The notes: a model not told the origin generated them from the letters alone. Numbered from the stretch's first letter, positions 24,009 through 32,830 are shown. The stretch: 64,000 bases of DNA from an uncultured Methylibium sp. (GCF_902826655.1 NZ_CADEFR010000007.1:44270-108269); one strand, 5' to 3'. A program made the numbers and translations.

Positions 24009-25322
24009 ATGACGATGCGGCGCGTCGCTGTCATCGGATCGGGCATTTCGGGGCTGTCCGCCGCCTACGCGCTCAGCGCGCCGGCAGAGCGTGACGCCTT
24101 CGACGTCACGCTGTTCGAAGCGGCCGACTACTTCGGTGGCCATACCCACACCGTCGACGTGACGCTGCCCGGTCCACGCGGCCAGGTGACTCACGGTGTC
24201 GACACCGGCTTCCTCGTCTTCAACCACCGCACCTATCCGCAGCTGCTGCGGTTGTTCGGCGAGCTGTCGGTCGACACCGCGGCGTCGGACATGTCGTTCT
24301 CGGTCAAGCTGCCGGACGAAGACCTCGAGTGGAGCGGCAGCGACCTCAACACGGTGTTCGCGCAGCGCGGCAACGTGCTGCGGCCGCGCTTCTGGCGGAT
24401 GCTGGGCGACATCCTGCGCTTCAACCGCATCACCTCGGCGATCGCCGCGCGCGGCGAGGAGACGCAACTGTCGCAGCCGATCGCCGACTTCCTGGCCGAG
24501 CGAGGCTTCGGCAACGAATTCCGCGACTGGTACTTCCTGCCGATGATCGGCTGCATCTGGTCGTGCCCGACCGACCAGATGCTGCGCTTTCCGGTCGCGA
24601 CGATGATCCGCTTCTGCCACAACCATGGCCTGATCCAGATCACGAACCGGCCGCAGTGGCACACCGTTCGCGGCGGCGCCCGTCACTACGTCGACAAGAT
24701 GCTGGCGCGCCTGCCCGGCGCGCGCCTGTCGACCCCGGTGCGCCGCGTCAGCCGCGGCCCCGGCGGCGCCACGGTCACCACCGACCACGGGAGCCAGCAC
24801 TTCGACGAAGTCGTGTTCGCCTGCCACAGCGACCAGGCGCTGGCGTTGCTGGCCGACCCCTCGCCGCGCGAGGCCGAGCTGCTGGGCGCGATCCGCTACC
24901 ACGCGAACCGCGCCGTGCTGCACACCGACGCGTCGGTGCTGCCGAAGCGCAAGCTCGCCTGGGCTGCGTGGAACTACGAGCGCGCGAGCAGCGACTCCCG
25001 CGAGCAGGCGGCGGTGTGCCTGCACTACCTGATGAACCGGCTGCAGCCGCTGCCCTTCGAGCAGGCGGTCGTGGTCTCGCTGAATCCGACGCGCGAGCCG
25101 GCTGCCGGCTCGGTGCTCGGCGACTACGACTACGCCCACCCGGTATTCGATCTGGCAGCCACGCGCGCCCAGCAGCAGCTGCCGCAGATCCAGGGACAGC
25201 ACCACAGCTGGTTCTGCGGTGCCTGGACCGGCTACGGCTTCCACGAGGACGGCATGAAGTCCGGCCTCGCGGTCGCGCAGGCCCTGCGCGCCACCGCCCC
25301 GGCCGAGCGCCGCGCCGCATGA
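24009..25322 (+). CDS. FAD-dependent amine-oxidase-like oxidoreductase
   Basis: This is a flavoprotein of 437 residues. The N-terminal dinucleotide motif is VIGSGISGLSAAYAL, followed by the FEAADYFGGHTHT loop and GVDTGFLVFNHRTYPQL. These are typical of the NAD(P)-binding/amine oxidase-like proteins found with DUF1365 and cyclopropane-synthase genes. In Rhodobacter sphaeroides a homologous flavoprotein in the sigma-E/ChrR singlet-oxygen regulon is linked to methylated and furan fatty acid formation. The stop overlaps the next start by four bases. I chose the ATG giving MTMRRVAVIG; a second ATG two codons on is equally possible. Confidence 0.85.
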   Translation: MTMRRVAVIGSGISGLSAAYALSAPAERDAFDVTLFEAADYFGGHTHTVDVTLPGPRGQVTHGVDTGFLVFNHRTYPQLLRLFGELSVDTAASDMSFSVKLPDEDLEWSGSDLNTVFAQRGNVLRPRFWRMLGDILRFNRITSAIAARGEETQLSQPIADFLAERGFGNEFRDWYFLPMIGCIWSCPTDQMLRFPVATMIRFCHNHGLIQITNRPQWHTVRGGARHYVDKMLARLPGARLSTPVRRVSRGPGGATVTTDHGSQHFDEVVFACHSDQALALLADPSPREAELLGAIRYHANRAVLHTDASVLPKRKLAWAAWNYERASSDSREQAAVCLHYLMNRLQPLPFEQAVVVSLNPTREPAAGSVLGDYDYAHPVFDLAATRAQQQLPQIQGQHHSWFCGAWTGYGFHEDGMKSGLAVAQALRATAPAERRAA

Positions 25323-26122
25323 GTGCCACCCCGGCACGGCCGCTGATCGGCTTCGGCACGGTGCGCCACACGCGCCTGCGGCCGGCGCGTCATGCCTTCG
25401 CGTACCCGACCTATTTCCTGATGCTGCCGCTGCGCAGCCTGCGGCGGCAACCCTCGCCCGCGCTCACTCGCAATCGCTTTGGACTGATCGCCTTCCACGA
25501 CGTCGATCACGGCGATGGCCGCGCCGATGCGCTGGCCTGGCTCGACGAGCTGCTGGCCGGCGAAGGTATCGCCGACGCGCGCGGCGAGGTCTGGCTCCAG
25601 ACCTACCCGCGCGTGCTGGGCTATGTCTTCAAGCCGGTGAGCTTCTGGTACGCGCACCGCGAGGACGGCTCGCTCGCCGCCATCGTCGCCGAAGTCAACA
25701 ACACCTTCGGCGAGCGCCACTGCTACCTGCTGCACGGCGACGGCGTGGCCTGGGGCCGCGAGCTGCTGGCCGCCAAGGTGTTCCACGTCTCGCCGTTCTG
25801 CGCGATCGAGGGTCGCTACCGCTTCCGCTTCCTGCGCACCGCGCATCCGTCGGCGGCCGCGCTGCGTAGCCACCCGCAGGCGATCGAGCAGGTGATCGCC
25901 CGCGTCGACCACGACGACCGGCTCGGCCCGCTGCTGCAGACCAGCGTCGGCGGCGCGCTGCAACCGCTGACCGCGGCCAGCGTGCGGCGGGCCTTCTGGG
26001 GCATGCCGCTGATGAGCTTCGGCGTGGTCGCGCGCATCCACTGGCAGGCGCTTCGGCTGTGGCTCAAGCGCGTGCCGTTCTTCAACAAGCCGCTCGCACC
26101 GCACACCTTCGTCAGCCGCTGA
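25319..26122 (+). CDS. DUF1365 family protein
   Basis: This is a 267-residue protein of unknown biochemical function. The opening LIGFGTVRHTRLRPARHAFAYPTYFLML and the conserved YPRVLGYVFKPVSFWYAHR ... EVNNTFGERHCYLL segment are DUF1365 hallmarks. Members are almost always encoded between an FAD oxidoreductase and a cyclopropane-fatty-acid-synthase-like gene, as here. They are thought to participate in lipid modification under oxidative stress. It overlaps the preceding gene by four bases and is 18 bp from the next. Confidence 0.92.
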   Translation: MSATPARPLIGFGTVRHTRLRPARHAFAYPTYFLMLPLRSLRRQPSPALTRNRFGLIAFHDVDHGDGRADALAWLDELLAGEGIADARGEVWLQTYPRVLGYVFKPVSFWYAHREDGSLAAIVAEVNNTFGERHCYLLHGDGVAWGRELLAAKVFHVSPFCAIEGRYRFRFLRTAHPSAAALRSHPQAIEQVIARVDHDDRLGPLLQTSVGGALQPLTAASVRRAFWGMPLMSFGVVARIHWQALRLWLKRVPFFNKPLAPHTFVSR

Positions 26123-26140
26123 ACCCTCGACGACCGACCG

Positions 26141-27388
26141 ATGAACACCAGCACCCCCTCCGCCCTCGCCCGCGGTTTCGAGCGCGCGGCGCTGCCCCCT
26201 TCGGCCCCGCCGGCCGCCCGCGCGGTGTTCGGTCTGCTGGGCCGCCTGCGGCACGGCCAGCTCGACGTGCAGTTGCCCGACGGCAGCACCGCCCGCTTCG
26301 GTCAGCTGCACGAGGGCAGCGACGTGCGCGCCGCCATCCGCCTGCGCAACTGGAAGGTCTGCGGCGCCGCACTGCGCAGCGGCGACATCGGCTTCGCGGA
26401 GACCTACATCGACGGCGACTGGAGCACGCCGGACCTGTCGGCGCTGCTGAAGCTCTTCGTGGCCAACCGCGACGAGATCGAGTCGGTCGTCTACGGCAGC
26501 TGGTGGGGCGCGCTGCTGTACCGCGCCCGCCACCTGCTGAACCGCAACTCGCGCACGGGCAGCCGCAAGAACATCCATGCGCATTACGACCTCGGCAACG
26601 CGTTCTACCGGCTCTGGCTCGACGAGACGATGAGCTACTCCAGCGCCTGGTTCGATGGTGACCTCGCGCGCGACACCGCCGCCGGCCAGCACGCCAAGAT
26701 CCGGCGCGCGCTGGACGAGGCCGGCGTGGCGCCAGGCAGCCGCGTGCTCGAGATCGGCTGCGGCTGGGGCGGCGTGGCCGAGGTGGCGGCCCGCGAGCGG
26801 CGCGCCCATGTCACCGGCGTCACGCTCTCGGCCGAGCAGCTCGAGTACGCCCGCCGCCGCTTGCAGGACGCCGGGCTCGCCGACCTGGCCGACCTGCGCT
26901 TCCAGGACTACCGCGACATCGCCGACGAGCCCTACGATGCGATCGTCTCGATCGAGATGTTCGAGGCCGTGGGACGCGAGTACTGGGACGGCTTCTTCGA
27001 CACGCTGCGGACCCGCCTCAAGCCGGGCGGCCGCGCGTGCGTCCAGAGCATCACCATCCGCGACGACCTCTTCGAGCGCTACGTCCGCAGCACCGACTTC
27101 ATCCAGCAGTACATCTTCCCGGGCGGCCTGCTGCCGAGCATCGGCGCGTTCGAGGCGGCCGCGCGCAAGGCCGGGCTCGAGGTCGAGCGACGCCTGTGCT
27201 TCGGCCCCGACTATGCCGAGACCCTGCGCCGCTGGCGCGATCGCTTCATGGGCGAGGAGGCGCAGGTGCGCAAGCTCGGCTTCGACACCCGCTTCATCCG
27301 CATCTGGGAGTTCTACCTCGCGTACTGCGAGGCTGCCTTCGCGGCGGGCAACACCGACGTCGTGCAGTTCACGCTGCGCCGACCCTGA
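26141..27388 (+). CDS. Cyclopropane-fatty-acyl-phospholipid synthase-like SAM methyltransferase
   Basis: This is a 415-residue methyltransferase predicted to act on unsaturated acyl chains of membrane phospholipids. The SAM-binding motif VLEIGCGWGG lies near residue 202, preceded by HYDLGNAFYRLWLDETMSYSSAWF, the conserved CFA-synthase region. The C-terminal FYLAYCEAAFA holds a cysteine at a position comparable to the essential one in E. coli Cfa. It could form cyclopropane rings. Given the flavoprotein and DUF1365 neighbours it may instead methylate the chain as in the furan-fatty-acid pathway. The reaction is therefore left open. Confidence 0.88.
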   Translation: MNTSTPSALARGFERAALPPSAPPAARAVFGLLGRLRHGQLDVQLPDGSTARFGQLHEGSDVRAAIRLRNWKVCGAALRSGDIGFAETYIDGDWSTPDLSALLKLFVANRDEIESVVYGSWWGALLYRARHLLNRNSRTGSRKNIHAHYDLGNAFYRLWLDETMSYSSAWFDGDLARDTAAGQHAKIRRALDEAGVAPGSRVLEIGCGWGGVAEVAARERRAHVTGVTLSAEQLEYARRRLQDAGLADLADLRFQDYRDIADEPYDAIVSIEMFEAVGREYWDGFFDTLRTRLKPGGRACVQSITIRDDLFERYVRSTDFIQQYIFPGGLLPSIGAFEAAARKAGLEVERRLCFGPDYAETLRRWRDRFMGEEAQVRKLGFDTRFIRIWEFYLAYCEAAFAAGNTDVVQFTLRRP

Positions 27389-27396
27389 GGTCCGCC

Positions 27397-27969
27397 ATGC
27401 GCCGCCGCGACGGGCTGGGCCTCCTGGCAGCGACGGCGCTGGCCGCGGCGCTGCCTGCTGCGCGCGCGCAGTCGGCGGCCAGGCCGCCCGCCGAGGTGCT
27501 GGCCGAGCTGCCCGAGGCGCGGCTGCAGGGCAGCGGCCGCCTGCGCTACTTCGGACTGCACATCTACGACGCGCGGCTCTGGGTCGGACCGGGCTACCCG
27601 CGCGAGGCGCCGGCCCGCGAGGACTACGCGGCGCATCCGCTGGCGCTGGAGCTCGAGTACGCGCGATCGCTGGACGGCGCCAAGATCGCCGAGCGCTCGA
27701 TCGAGGAGATGGACCGCGCCGGCAAGCTGGCGGCCGCACAGGCCCAGGCCTGGCTGGACTTCATGAAGGCCGCCTTTCCGGACGTGCGCGCCGGCACCCG
27801 CCTGACCGGCGTGCAGCGCCCTGGCGAATCGGCGCGCTTCCATGTCGACGGCAAGCCGGGCCGCGAACTGCGCGATGCGGAGTTCGCGCGGCGCTTCTTC
27901 GGCATCTGGCTCGGGCCGCAGACCTCGCAGCCGGCGCTGCGGCTGGCCTTGCTCGGGGGCGGCGCTTGA
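27397..27969 (+). CDS. Exported chalcone isomerase-like protein
   Basis: This is a 190-residue protein with an arginine-led signal peptide (MRRRDGLGLLAATALAAALPAARA). The mature part resembles the chalcone-isomerase-like fold seen in bacterial periplasmic proteins and plant fatty-acid-binding CHI-like proteins, with GSGRLRYFGLHIYDARLWV near the start and a FFGIWLGPQTSQPALR end. A fatty-acid-binding role would fit the operon. Catalytic chalcone isomerase activity is not implied. The stop overlaps a TTG start of the MFS gene. Confidence 0.75.
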   Translation: MRRRDGLGLLAATALAAALPAARAQSAARPPAEVLAELPEARLQGSGRLRYFGLHIYDARLWVGPGYPREAPAREDYAAHPLALELEYARSLDGAKIAERSIEEMDRAGKLAAAQAQAWLDFMKAAFPDVRAGTRLTGVQRPGESARFHVDGKPGRELRDAEFARRFFGIWLGPQTSQPALRLALLGGGA

Positions 27970-29240
27970 AGACCGCGACCACGGGCGGCCTGGCGTCGGC
28001 TTCGGCGGGCTTGCGCTATGGCGCGCTCGGGCTGCCGCTGGCCTTCGTCGCGCTGCCGCTCTACGTCGTGCTGCCCAACCACTACGCGGCGCAGTTCGGC
28101 GTGCCGCTGGCGGCCCTCGGGGCCGTGCTGCTGGGCGCGCGGCTGCTCGACGCCTTCGCCGATCCGCTGATCGGCCGCTGGGTCGACCGGCTGTTCGCGC
28201 GCGGCGCGCTGGGCGTGTGGTGGGCGGCGGCCATCGCCGCGCTGGCGCTGGCGCTGGGCTTTCGCGCCTTGTTCTTCCCGTGCGTCAGCGGCAGCGCGGC
28301 GCTGCTGTGGTGGTGCGCCATCGGCCTGGCCTTCACCTACCTCGCCTACAGCGTGATGTCGGTCGTGCACCAGGCCTGGGGCGCGCGCCTGGGCGGCGAC
28401 GAAGGCGGCCGCGCGCGCGTGGTCGCGTGGCGCGAGGGCGCCGCGCTGGTCGGCGTGCTGGTCGCGAGCGTGCTGCCTTCGCTCGCCGGCCTGCAAGTGG
28501 CCACGCTGGTCTTCGCGGGGCTGCTGGCGCTGGGCTTATGGCTGCTGCGCGGCGCGCCGCGGCCGGCCGTCGAGCCCGGCCCGGGCGGGGACGCGGCGCT
28601 GTGGCTGCCCTTCGAGGTCAGCGCATTCCGACGCCTGCTGGCGATCTTCGTCGTCAACGGCATCGCCAGTGCCGTGCCGGCCACGCTGGTCCTGTTCTTC
28701 ATCCGCGATCGCCTGCAGGCGCCGAACTGGGAGCCGGCCTTCCTGGCGGCCTACTTCGCCGCCGGCGCGGCATCGATTCCGCTGTGGGTGCGCGCCGTGT
28801 CGCGCTTCGGTCTTGCCGCCAGCTGGCTGGCAGGCATGGCGCTGGCGATCGTCACCTTCGGCTGGGCTGCGACGCTCGGCGCGGGCGACACGCTGGGCTT
28901 CCTGGCGGTGTGCATCGCCAGCGGCACGGCGCTCGGGGCCGATCTGGCACTGCCCGGTGCCCTGCTCGCCGGCGTGATCCAGCGCGCCGGCCACGGCGGT
29001 CGCAGCGAGGGCGCCTACTTCGGCTGGTGGAACTTCGCCACCAAGCTCAATCTCGCGATCGCCGCCGGGCTGGCCCTGCCGCTGCTGTCGGCCATCGGCT
29101 ACGAGAGCGGGGCTCGCGACGCCGACGCCCTGCGTGCCCTGACGATCGGCTACTGCCTGCTGCCCTGCGTGCTCAAGCTCTTCGCCGCACTGCTGCTCTG
29201 GGTCCTGTGGCTGCGGCCACCCACGCTGGAAGGACGATGA
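27966..29240 (+). CDS. MFS transporter (glycoside-pentoside-hexuronide/MFS_2-like)
   Basis: This is a polytopic inner-membrane carrier of 424 residues with about 12 hydrophobic segments. The loop DAFADPLIGRWVDRLF is the GPH/MFS_2 signature between helices 2 and 3. The start is inferred as TTG (MKTATTGG), overlapping the preceding stop; no ATG or GTG lies at a sensible place. In related stress operons such carriers are uncharacterised; lipid or lysophospholipid movement is one possibility. Its stop overlaps the start of the lipoprotein gene. Confidence 0.85.
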   Translation: MKTATTGGLASASAGLRYGALGLPLAFVALPLYVVLPNHYAAQFGVPLAALGAVLLGARLLDAFADPLIGRWVDRLFARGALGVWWAAAIAALALALGFRALFFPCVSGSAALLWWCAIGLAFTYLAYSVMSVVHQAWGARLGGDEGGRARVVAWREGAALVGVLVASVLPSLAGLQVATLVFAGLLALGLWLLRGAPRPAVEPGPGGDAALWLPFEVSAFRRLLAIFVVNGIASAVPATLVLFFIRDRLQAPNWEPAFLAAYFAAGAASIPLWVRAVSRFGLAASWLAGMALAIVTFGWAATLGAGDTLGFLAVCIASGTALGADLALPGALLAGVIQRAGHGGRSEGAYFGWWNFATKLNLAIAAGLALPLLSAIGYESGARDADALRALTIGYCLLPCVLKLFAALLLWVLWLRPPTLEGR

Positions 29241-29776
29241 TGAAACGACGCCTGCTGCTGGCTGCGACGGCCACCGCCACCCTCGGCGCCCTGGCCGGCT
29301 GCGCCTCACCGACGGTGGCCGACTACGCCACCGAGAAGCCGACCCTCGACCTGGCGCGCTACTTCAACGGCACGCTCGACGCGCACGGCGTCTTCACCGA
29401 CCGCTCCGGCAAGGTCGTCAAGCGCTTCACCGTCGTGATGAAGTGCAGCTGGCAGGGCAACGAGGGCGTGCTCGACGAGGACTTCCTCTACAGCGACGGC
29501 AGCACGCAGAAGCGCGTCTGGCGCCTGAAGAAGCTGGGCAACGGCCGCTACAGCGGCACCGCCGACGACGTCGCAGGCGTCGCCGAAGGCCAGGAGGCCG
29601 GCAACGCCTTCAACTGGCGCTACACCCTCAAGCTGCCGGTCGACGGCAAGGTCTACGACGTGCAGTTCGACGACTGGATGTACCTGATGGACGATCGCGT
29701 GATGCTGAACAAGGCCACGATGAGCAAGTTCGGCGTGCGGCTCGGCGAGGTCACGCTGTCCTTCTACAGGCGCTGA
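29237..29776 (+). CDS. DUF3833 family lipoprotein
   Basis: This is a 179-residue predicted lipoprotein. The signal peptide RRLLLAATATATLGALAGC ends with a good lipobox (LAG|C). The mature part is a small beta-rich domain with the conserved ARYFNGTLDAHGVFTDRSGK opening and DDWMYLMDDRVMLNKATMSKFG end of DUF3833. Members co-occur with CFA-like and DUF1365 genes. Two adjacent ATG codons are possible starts. The function is unknown; the location should be outer- or inner-membrane periplasmic face. Confidence 0.88.
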   Translation: MMKRRLLLAATATATLGALAGCASPTVADYATEKPTLDLARYFNGTLDAHGVFTDRSGKVVKRFTVVMKCSWQGNEGVLDEDFLYSDGSTQKRVWRLKKLGNGRYSGTADDVAGVAEGQEAGNAFNWRYTLKLPVDGKVYDVQFDDWMYLMDDRVMLNKATMSKFGVRLGEVTLSFYRR

Positions 29777-29779
29777 GCG

Positions 29780-30553
29780 ATGGCCCTGAATCCCAAGCTC
29801 GACGACTGGAGCGGCCGCGTGGCCTGGCTGGTCGGTGCGTCCACCGGCATCGGCCGTGCCACCGCGTCGGCGCTGCATGCACGCGGTGCCAGCGTCGTCG
29901 TGTCGGCCCGCAACACCCGGGCGCTCGACGCCTTCGTGCAGGCCCACCCCGGCAGCCGTGCCGTGCCCATCGATGCCGGCGATCGCGAGTCGGTGCGCGC
30001 CGCCGCGCTGCAGGCCCTGGCCGTCGGCGGGCGGCTGGACCTGGTCGTCTACAGCGCGGGCCGCTACAAGGCGCAGAGGGCGACCGCCTTCGACCTGGAC
30101 GAGATGCTGCGCCACCAGCAGGTCAACTACGTTGGCGCGCTGCACGTGATCGACGCCGTGCTGCCGACCCTGCTGAAGCAGCAGGCCGGGCACCTGAGCC
30201 TGATCGGCAGCGTGGCCGGCTACCGCGGCTTGCCGAACTCGCTGGCCTACGGACCGACCAAGGCGGCATTGATCAACCTAGCGCAAACGCTCTACCTCGA
30301 TCTCAGCGAACGCGGGCTCGGCGTGTCCATCGTCAACCCGGGCTTCGTCGAGACACCGCTGACGGCACAGAACGAGTTCCACATGCCGGCGCTGCTGACG
30401 CCGGAGCAGGCGGCCGACGCCATCCTCGCCGGCTGGCGCAAGGGCGAGTTCGAGATCCACTTCCCGAAGCGCTTCACCCTGTGGCTCAAGGCGCTCGGCC
30501 ACCTCAACGACGCGCTCTACTTCCGTGCCGTGCGACGCGCGACGGGACTGTGA
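29780..30553 (+). CDS. Short-chain dehydrogenase/reductase
   Basis: This is a classical SDR of 257 residues using NAD(P)H. The cofactor motif GASTGIG lies at residues 19-25. The catalytic set is complete: S144, Y157 and K161 (GSVAGYRG ... YGPTK). The C-terminus, EIHFPKRFTLWLKALGHL, resembles SDRs found in photoreceptor/ChrR-type stress operons. The physiological substrate is unknown; an acyl-chain carbonyl or hydroxyl would fit the operon. It is 3 bp after the lipoprotein gene and shares one base with the next start. Confidence 0.88.
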   Translation: MALNPKLDDWSGRVAWLVGASTGIGRATASALHARGASVVVSARNTRALDAFVQAHPGSRAVPIDAGDRESVRAAALQALAVGGRLDLVVYSAGRYKAQRATAFDLDEMLRHQQVNYVGALHVIDAVLPTLLKQQAGHLSLIGSVAGYRGLPNSLAYGPTKAALINLAQTLYLDLSERGLGVSIVNPGFVETPLTAQNEFHMPALLTPEQAADAILAGWRKGEFEIHFPKRFTLWLKALGHLNDALYFRAVRRATGL

Positions 30554-30996
30554 TGCCCGCGACCACGAGCCACGACGCGCGCGTGCGACGCGTCATCGAG
30601 CGCTTCGAGACGCTGCAGCGCGACGACGTGGCGCGGCTCGGCGAGATCTACGCCGAGGATGCGCGCTTCAAGGATCCGTTCAACGAGGTGCAGGGGCTGG
30701 CGGCGGTACAGCGGGTGTTCACCCACATGTTCGATGCGCTGGACGATCCGCGCTTCGTCGTGAACGAAGCCCTCGTTCAGGGCGATCAGTGCTTCCTCGT
30801 CTGGGACTTCCTGTTCCGCTTCAAGCGCCATTCGCGCGAACCGCAGACGATCCGAGGCGGCTCGCACCTGCGCTTCGCGGCCGACGGCCGCATCGCCCTG
30901 CACCGCGACTATTGGGACGCCGCCGAGGAGCTGTACGAGAAGCTGCCGGCCATCGGCGCGCTGATGCGCTGGCTCAAGCGCCGCGCCAACGACTGA
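30553..30996 (+). CDS. NTF2-like (SnoaL-like) protein
   Basis: This is a small alpha+beta barrel protein of 147 residues with the NTF2 pattern IERFETLQRDDVARLGEIYAEDARFKDPFNEVQG and a conserved HRDYWDAAEELYEKLP segment. Such proteins are cyclases, isomerases or ligand binders and occur next to SDR genes in CarH/LitR- and ChrR-controlled operons. It is the last gene of the block, overlapping the SDR stop by one base. No specific reaction can be assigned. Confidence 0.85.
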   Translation: MPATTSHDARVRRVIERFETLQRDDVARLGEIYAEDARFKDPFNEVQGLAAVQRVFTHMFDALDDPRFVVNEALVQGDQCFLVWDFLFRFKRHSREPQTIRGGSHLRFAADGRIALHRDYWDAAEELYEKLPAIGALMRWLKRRAND

Positions 30997-31015
30997 GCCT
31001 GGCGGGGCGGCTCAG
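30993..31015. terminator. Perfect inverted repeat between converging genes
   Basis: CTGAGCC at 30993-30999 and GGCTCAG at 31009-31015 form a 7-bp stem with a 9-base loop spanning both stop codons (NTF2-like and corA). There is no T-tract, so a factor-independent terminator is not assured. Part of the symmetry follows from facing TGA stops, but the GCC/GGC extension does not. Confidence 0.4.
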
Positions 31016-31971
31016 AGCCAGCCCTTGCGCCGGAAGTACCAGAACGGCGTTGCGACACTGACGACCATCAGGCCGATCGCGAACGGATAGCCCAGGCCCC
31101 AGTCGAGTTCGGGCATCACCTTGAAGTTCATGCCGTAGATGCTGGCGATCAGCGTCGGCGGCAGCAGCGCCACGCTGGCCACCGAGAAGAGCTTGATGAT
31201 CTTGTTCTGGTTGATGTTGATGAAGCCGACCGTGGCGTCCATCAGGAAGTTGATTTTCTCGAAGAGGAAGGCGGTGTGCGAATCCAGGGAGTCGATGTCG
31301 CGCAGGATCTGGCGCGCCTCCTCGAACTGCTCGGCGGCCAGCAGGCGGCTGCGCATCATGAAGCTGACCGCGCGCCGTGTGTCCATCACGTTGCGGCGGA
31401 TGCGGCCGTTCAGGTCCTCCTGCCGCGCGATCGCGGCCAGCACCTCGGCGGCCGTCTGGTCGTTGACCTCGGCCTGCAGCACCTGCGTGGAGACTTTCTC
31501 GAGCTCGTCGTAGATGCCCTCGAGCGAGTCGGCCGAATACTCGGCGTCGGCGTCGTAGAGCTTGAGCAGCACGTCCTTCGCATCCTCGATCAACGCCGGC
31601 GTGCGGCGCGCCCGCAGTCGCAGCAGGCGAAACACCGGCAGGTCCTCGGCGTGCACCGAATACAGCACCTTGTCACGCAGCACGAAGGCCACGCGCACGT
31701 TGCGCGGCGTCGCGTCGTCGTGGATCAGAAAGTCCGACCGGATATGCAGCTCGCCGTTGTCTTCCTCGTAGAAGCGGGCCGACTCTTCCAGATCATCGTC
31801 GACGATGTTGTCCGGGATCGCCAGGCCGAAGCGTCCGCTGATCCACCCGATCTCCTCGGGCGTCGGCGCTTCGAGGTCGACCCACACCGGCAGGGCGTGA
31901 GCCAAGGCGGCCGCGCTGGTGATCTCTTCCTGGAAGAGCCGCCCGTTGACGAGCGTGAAGACATTCAGCAT
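31012..31971 (-). CDS. corA: Magnesium/cobalt transporter CorA
   Basis: This is a pentameric Mg2+/Co2+ channel of 319 residues. A large N-terminal cytoplasmic funnel domain is followed by two C-terminal transmembrane helices. The selectivity motif YGMN is present in the loop after the first helix (SIYGMNFKVMPE), and the protein ends in the basic FRRKGWL. The chosen ATG (MLNVFTLVNGR) is preferred over an upstream ATG because it matches the family start. It is transcribed toward the light-response operon. Confidence 0.95.
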   Translation of the reverse strand: MLNVFTLVNGRLFQEEITSAAALAHALPVWVDLEAPTPEEIGWISGRFGLAIPDNIVDDDLEESARFYEEDNGELHIRSDFLIHDDATPRNVRVAFVLRDKVLYSVHAEDLPVFRLLRLRARRTPALIEDAKDVLLKLYDADAEYSADSLEGIYDELEKVSTQVLQAEVNDQTAAEVLAAIARQEDLNGRIRRNVMDTRRAVSFMMRSRLLAAEQFEEARQILRDIDSLDSHTAFLFEKINFLMDATVGFININQNKIIKLFSVASVALLPPTLIASIYGMNFKVMPELDWGLGYPFAIGLMVVSVATPFWYFRRKGWL

Positions 31972-32341
31972 GCGAACTCCGACAACCGGGCGGGCGCACG
32001 GCACCGCGAGGGCGGACTCGGGATCGATCGGCGAGGCCGCTGGAAAGTGAGATCGGGGACCGTCTCACTCCCGGCGAGGCGCGCGTCAGGCCGACGCGGC
32101 GGGCAGTTGGAGTGGACGGTCACCGAGAGGGGGTGCTGTCCAACAGGGACTCCGTCTATGCAACCAAAACATTATGGCACCCGGACCCGCGAGCCGGCGG
32201 CCCGCAGGCCCCCGGACGAGGTCGGTCATCGGCTTGTCAGGCCGGGTGCGGGGGCGCACACTGGCTCGCACGCCGGGCGGTCCGCGACCGTGGTGGGCGC
32301 CGGCGGCGGCCCCTCCCCTCTACCCAGTGAAAGGCGGAACC
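31972..32341. other. Intergenic region between corA and hpf
   Basis: This 370-bp divergent region carries no gene I can support. GTGAGA at 32047-32052 pairs with TCTCAC at 32063-32068, extended inward by CGG/CCG with one bulged base. This is a good stem-loop that would lie in the corA leader if transcription starts beyond it. CATTAT at 32170-32175 is a possible -10 for hpf but lacks a convincing -35. In many Proteobacteria rpoN precedes hpf; here it does not. Confidence 0.5.
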
Positions 32342-32686
32342 ATGAATCTGACGATCAGCGGACACCATCTCGAAGTGACGCCTTCCCTGCGAGAGTATGT
32401 GCTTACAAAACTGGACCGCGTCACCCGACATTTCGATCAGGTGGTCGACATCAACGTGCTGCTGAGCGTCGAGAAGCAGAAGGAGAAGGAGCGGCGACAG
32501 AAGGCCGAAGTGAACCTGCATGTGAAGGGCAAGGACATCTTCGTCGAGTCGGCCCACGAAGACCTGTACGCGGCGATCGATGAGCTGATGGACAAGCTCG
32601 ATCGCCAGGTGTGCCGGCACAAGGACCGGCTCCAGGATCACCACCACGCGTCGGCCAAACGACTCGACGCGACAGACCTGCAGTGA
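32342..32686 (+). CDS. hpf: Ribosome hibernation promoting factor (short HPF/RaiA family)
   Basis: This ribosome-binding stress protein has 114 residues, the short form. The beta-alpha-beta-beta-beta-alpha domain starts [20 protein letters not shown]. It contains the basic helix [14 protein letters not shown] and ends in a His-rich tail (DHHHAS). The gene sits upstream of ptsN and hprK, the usual nitrogen-PTS neighbourhood. A strong intrinsic terminator follows within 30 bp, so it can be transcribed alone. Confidence 0.95.
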   Translation: MNLTISGHHLEVTPSLREYVLTKLDRVTRHFDQVVDINVLLSVEKQKEKERRQKAEVNLHVKGKDIFVESAHEDLYAAIDELMDKLDRQVCRHKDRLQDHHHASAKRLDATDLQ

Positions 32687-32711
32687 ATCGGCCCCCGGTC
32701 GATGGGAACGA

Positions 32712-32732
32712 GCGGCCTTCGGGCCGCTTTTT
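32712..32732 (+). terminator. Rho-independent terminator after hpf
   Basis: A GCGGCC stem pairs with GGCCGC across a TTCG tetraloop and is followed by five T residues. Stem stability, loop and T-tract are all those of a strong intrinsic terminator. It separates hpf from ptsN. Confidence 0.9.
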
Positions 32733-32830
32733 CGTGCCTCCCGACGGTGCGTCGTTGCCAGACTGCAACCCGAGCCACCGTATTGCGGGGAATGGAGTCC
32801 ACGCTCGACTCGCGGTGGCAAGGCCCTTCC

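Noticed and set aside
23689-24012. A 107-codon gene before the FAD oxidoreductase
   Set aside because: No ribosome-binding site, signal or domain is visible, and part of it is a pyrimidine-rich low-complexity run; kept only as an observation on the leader.
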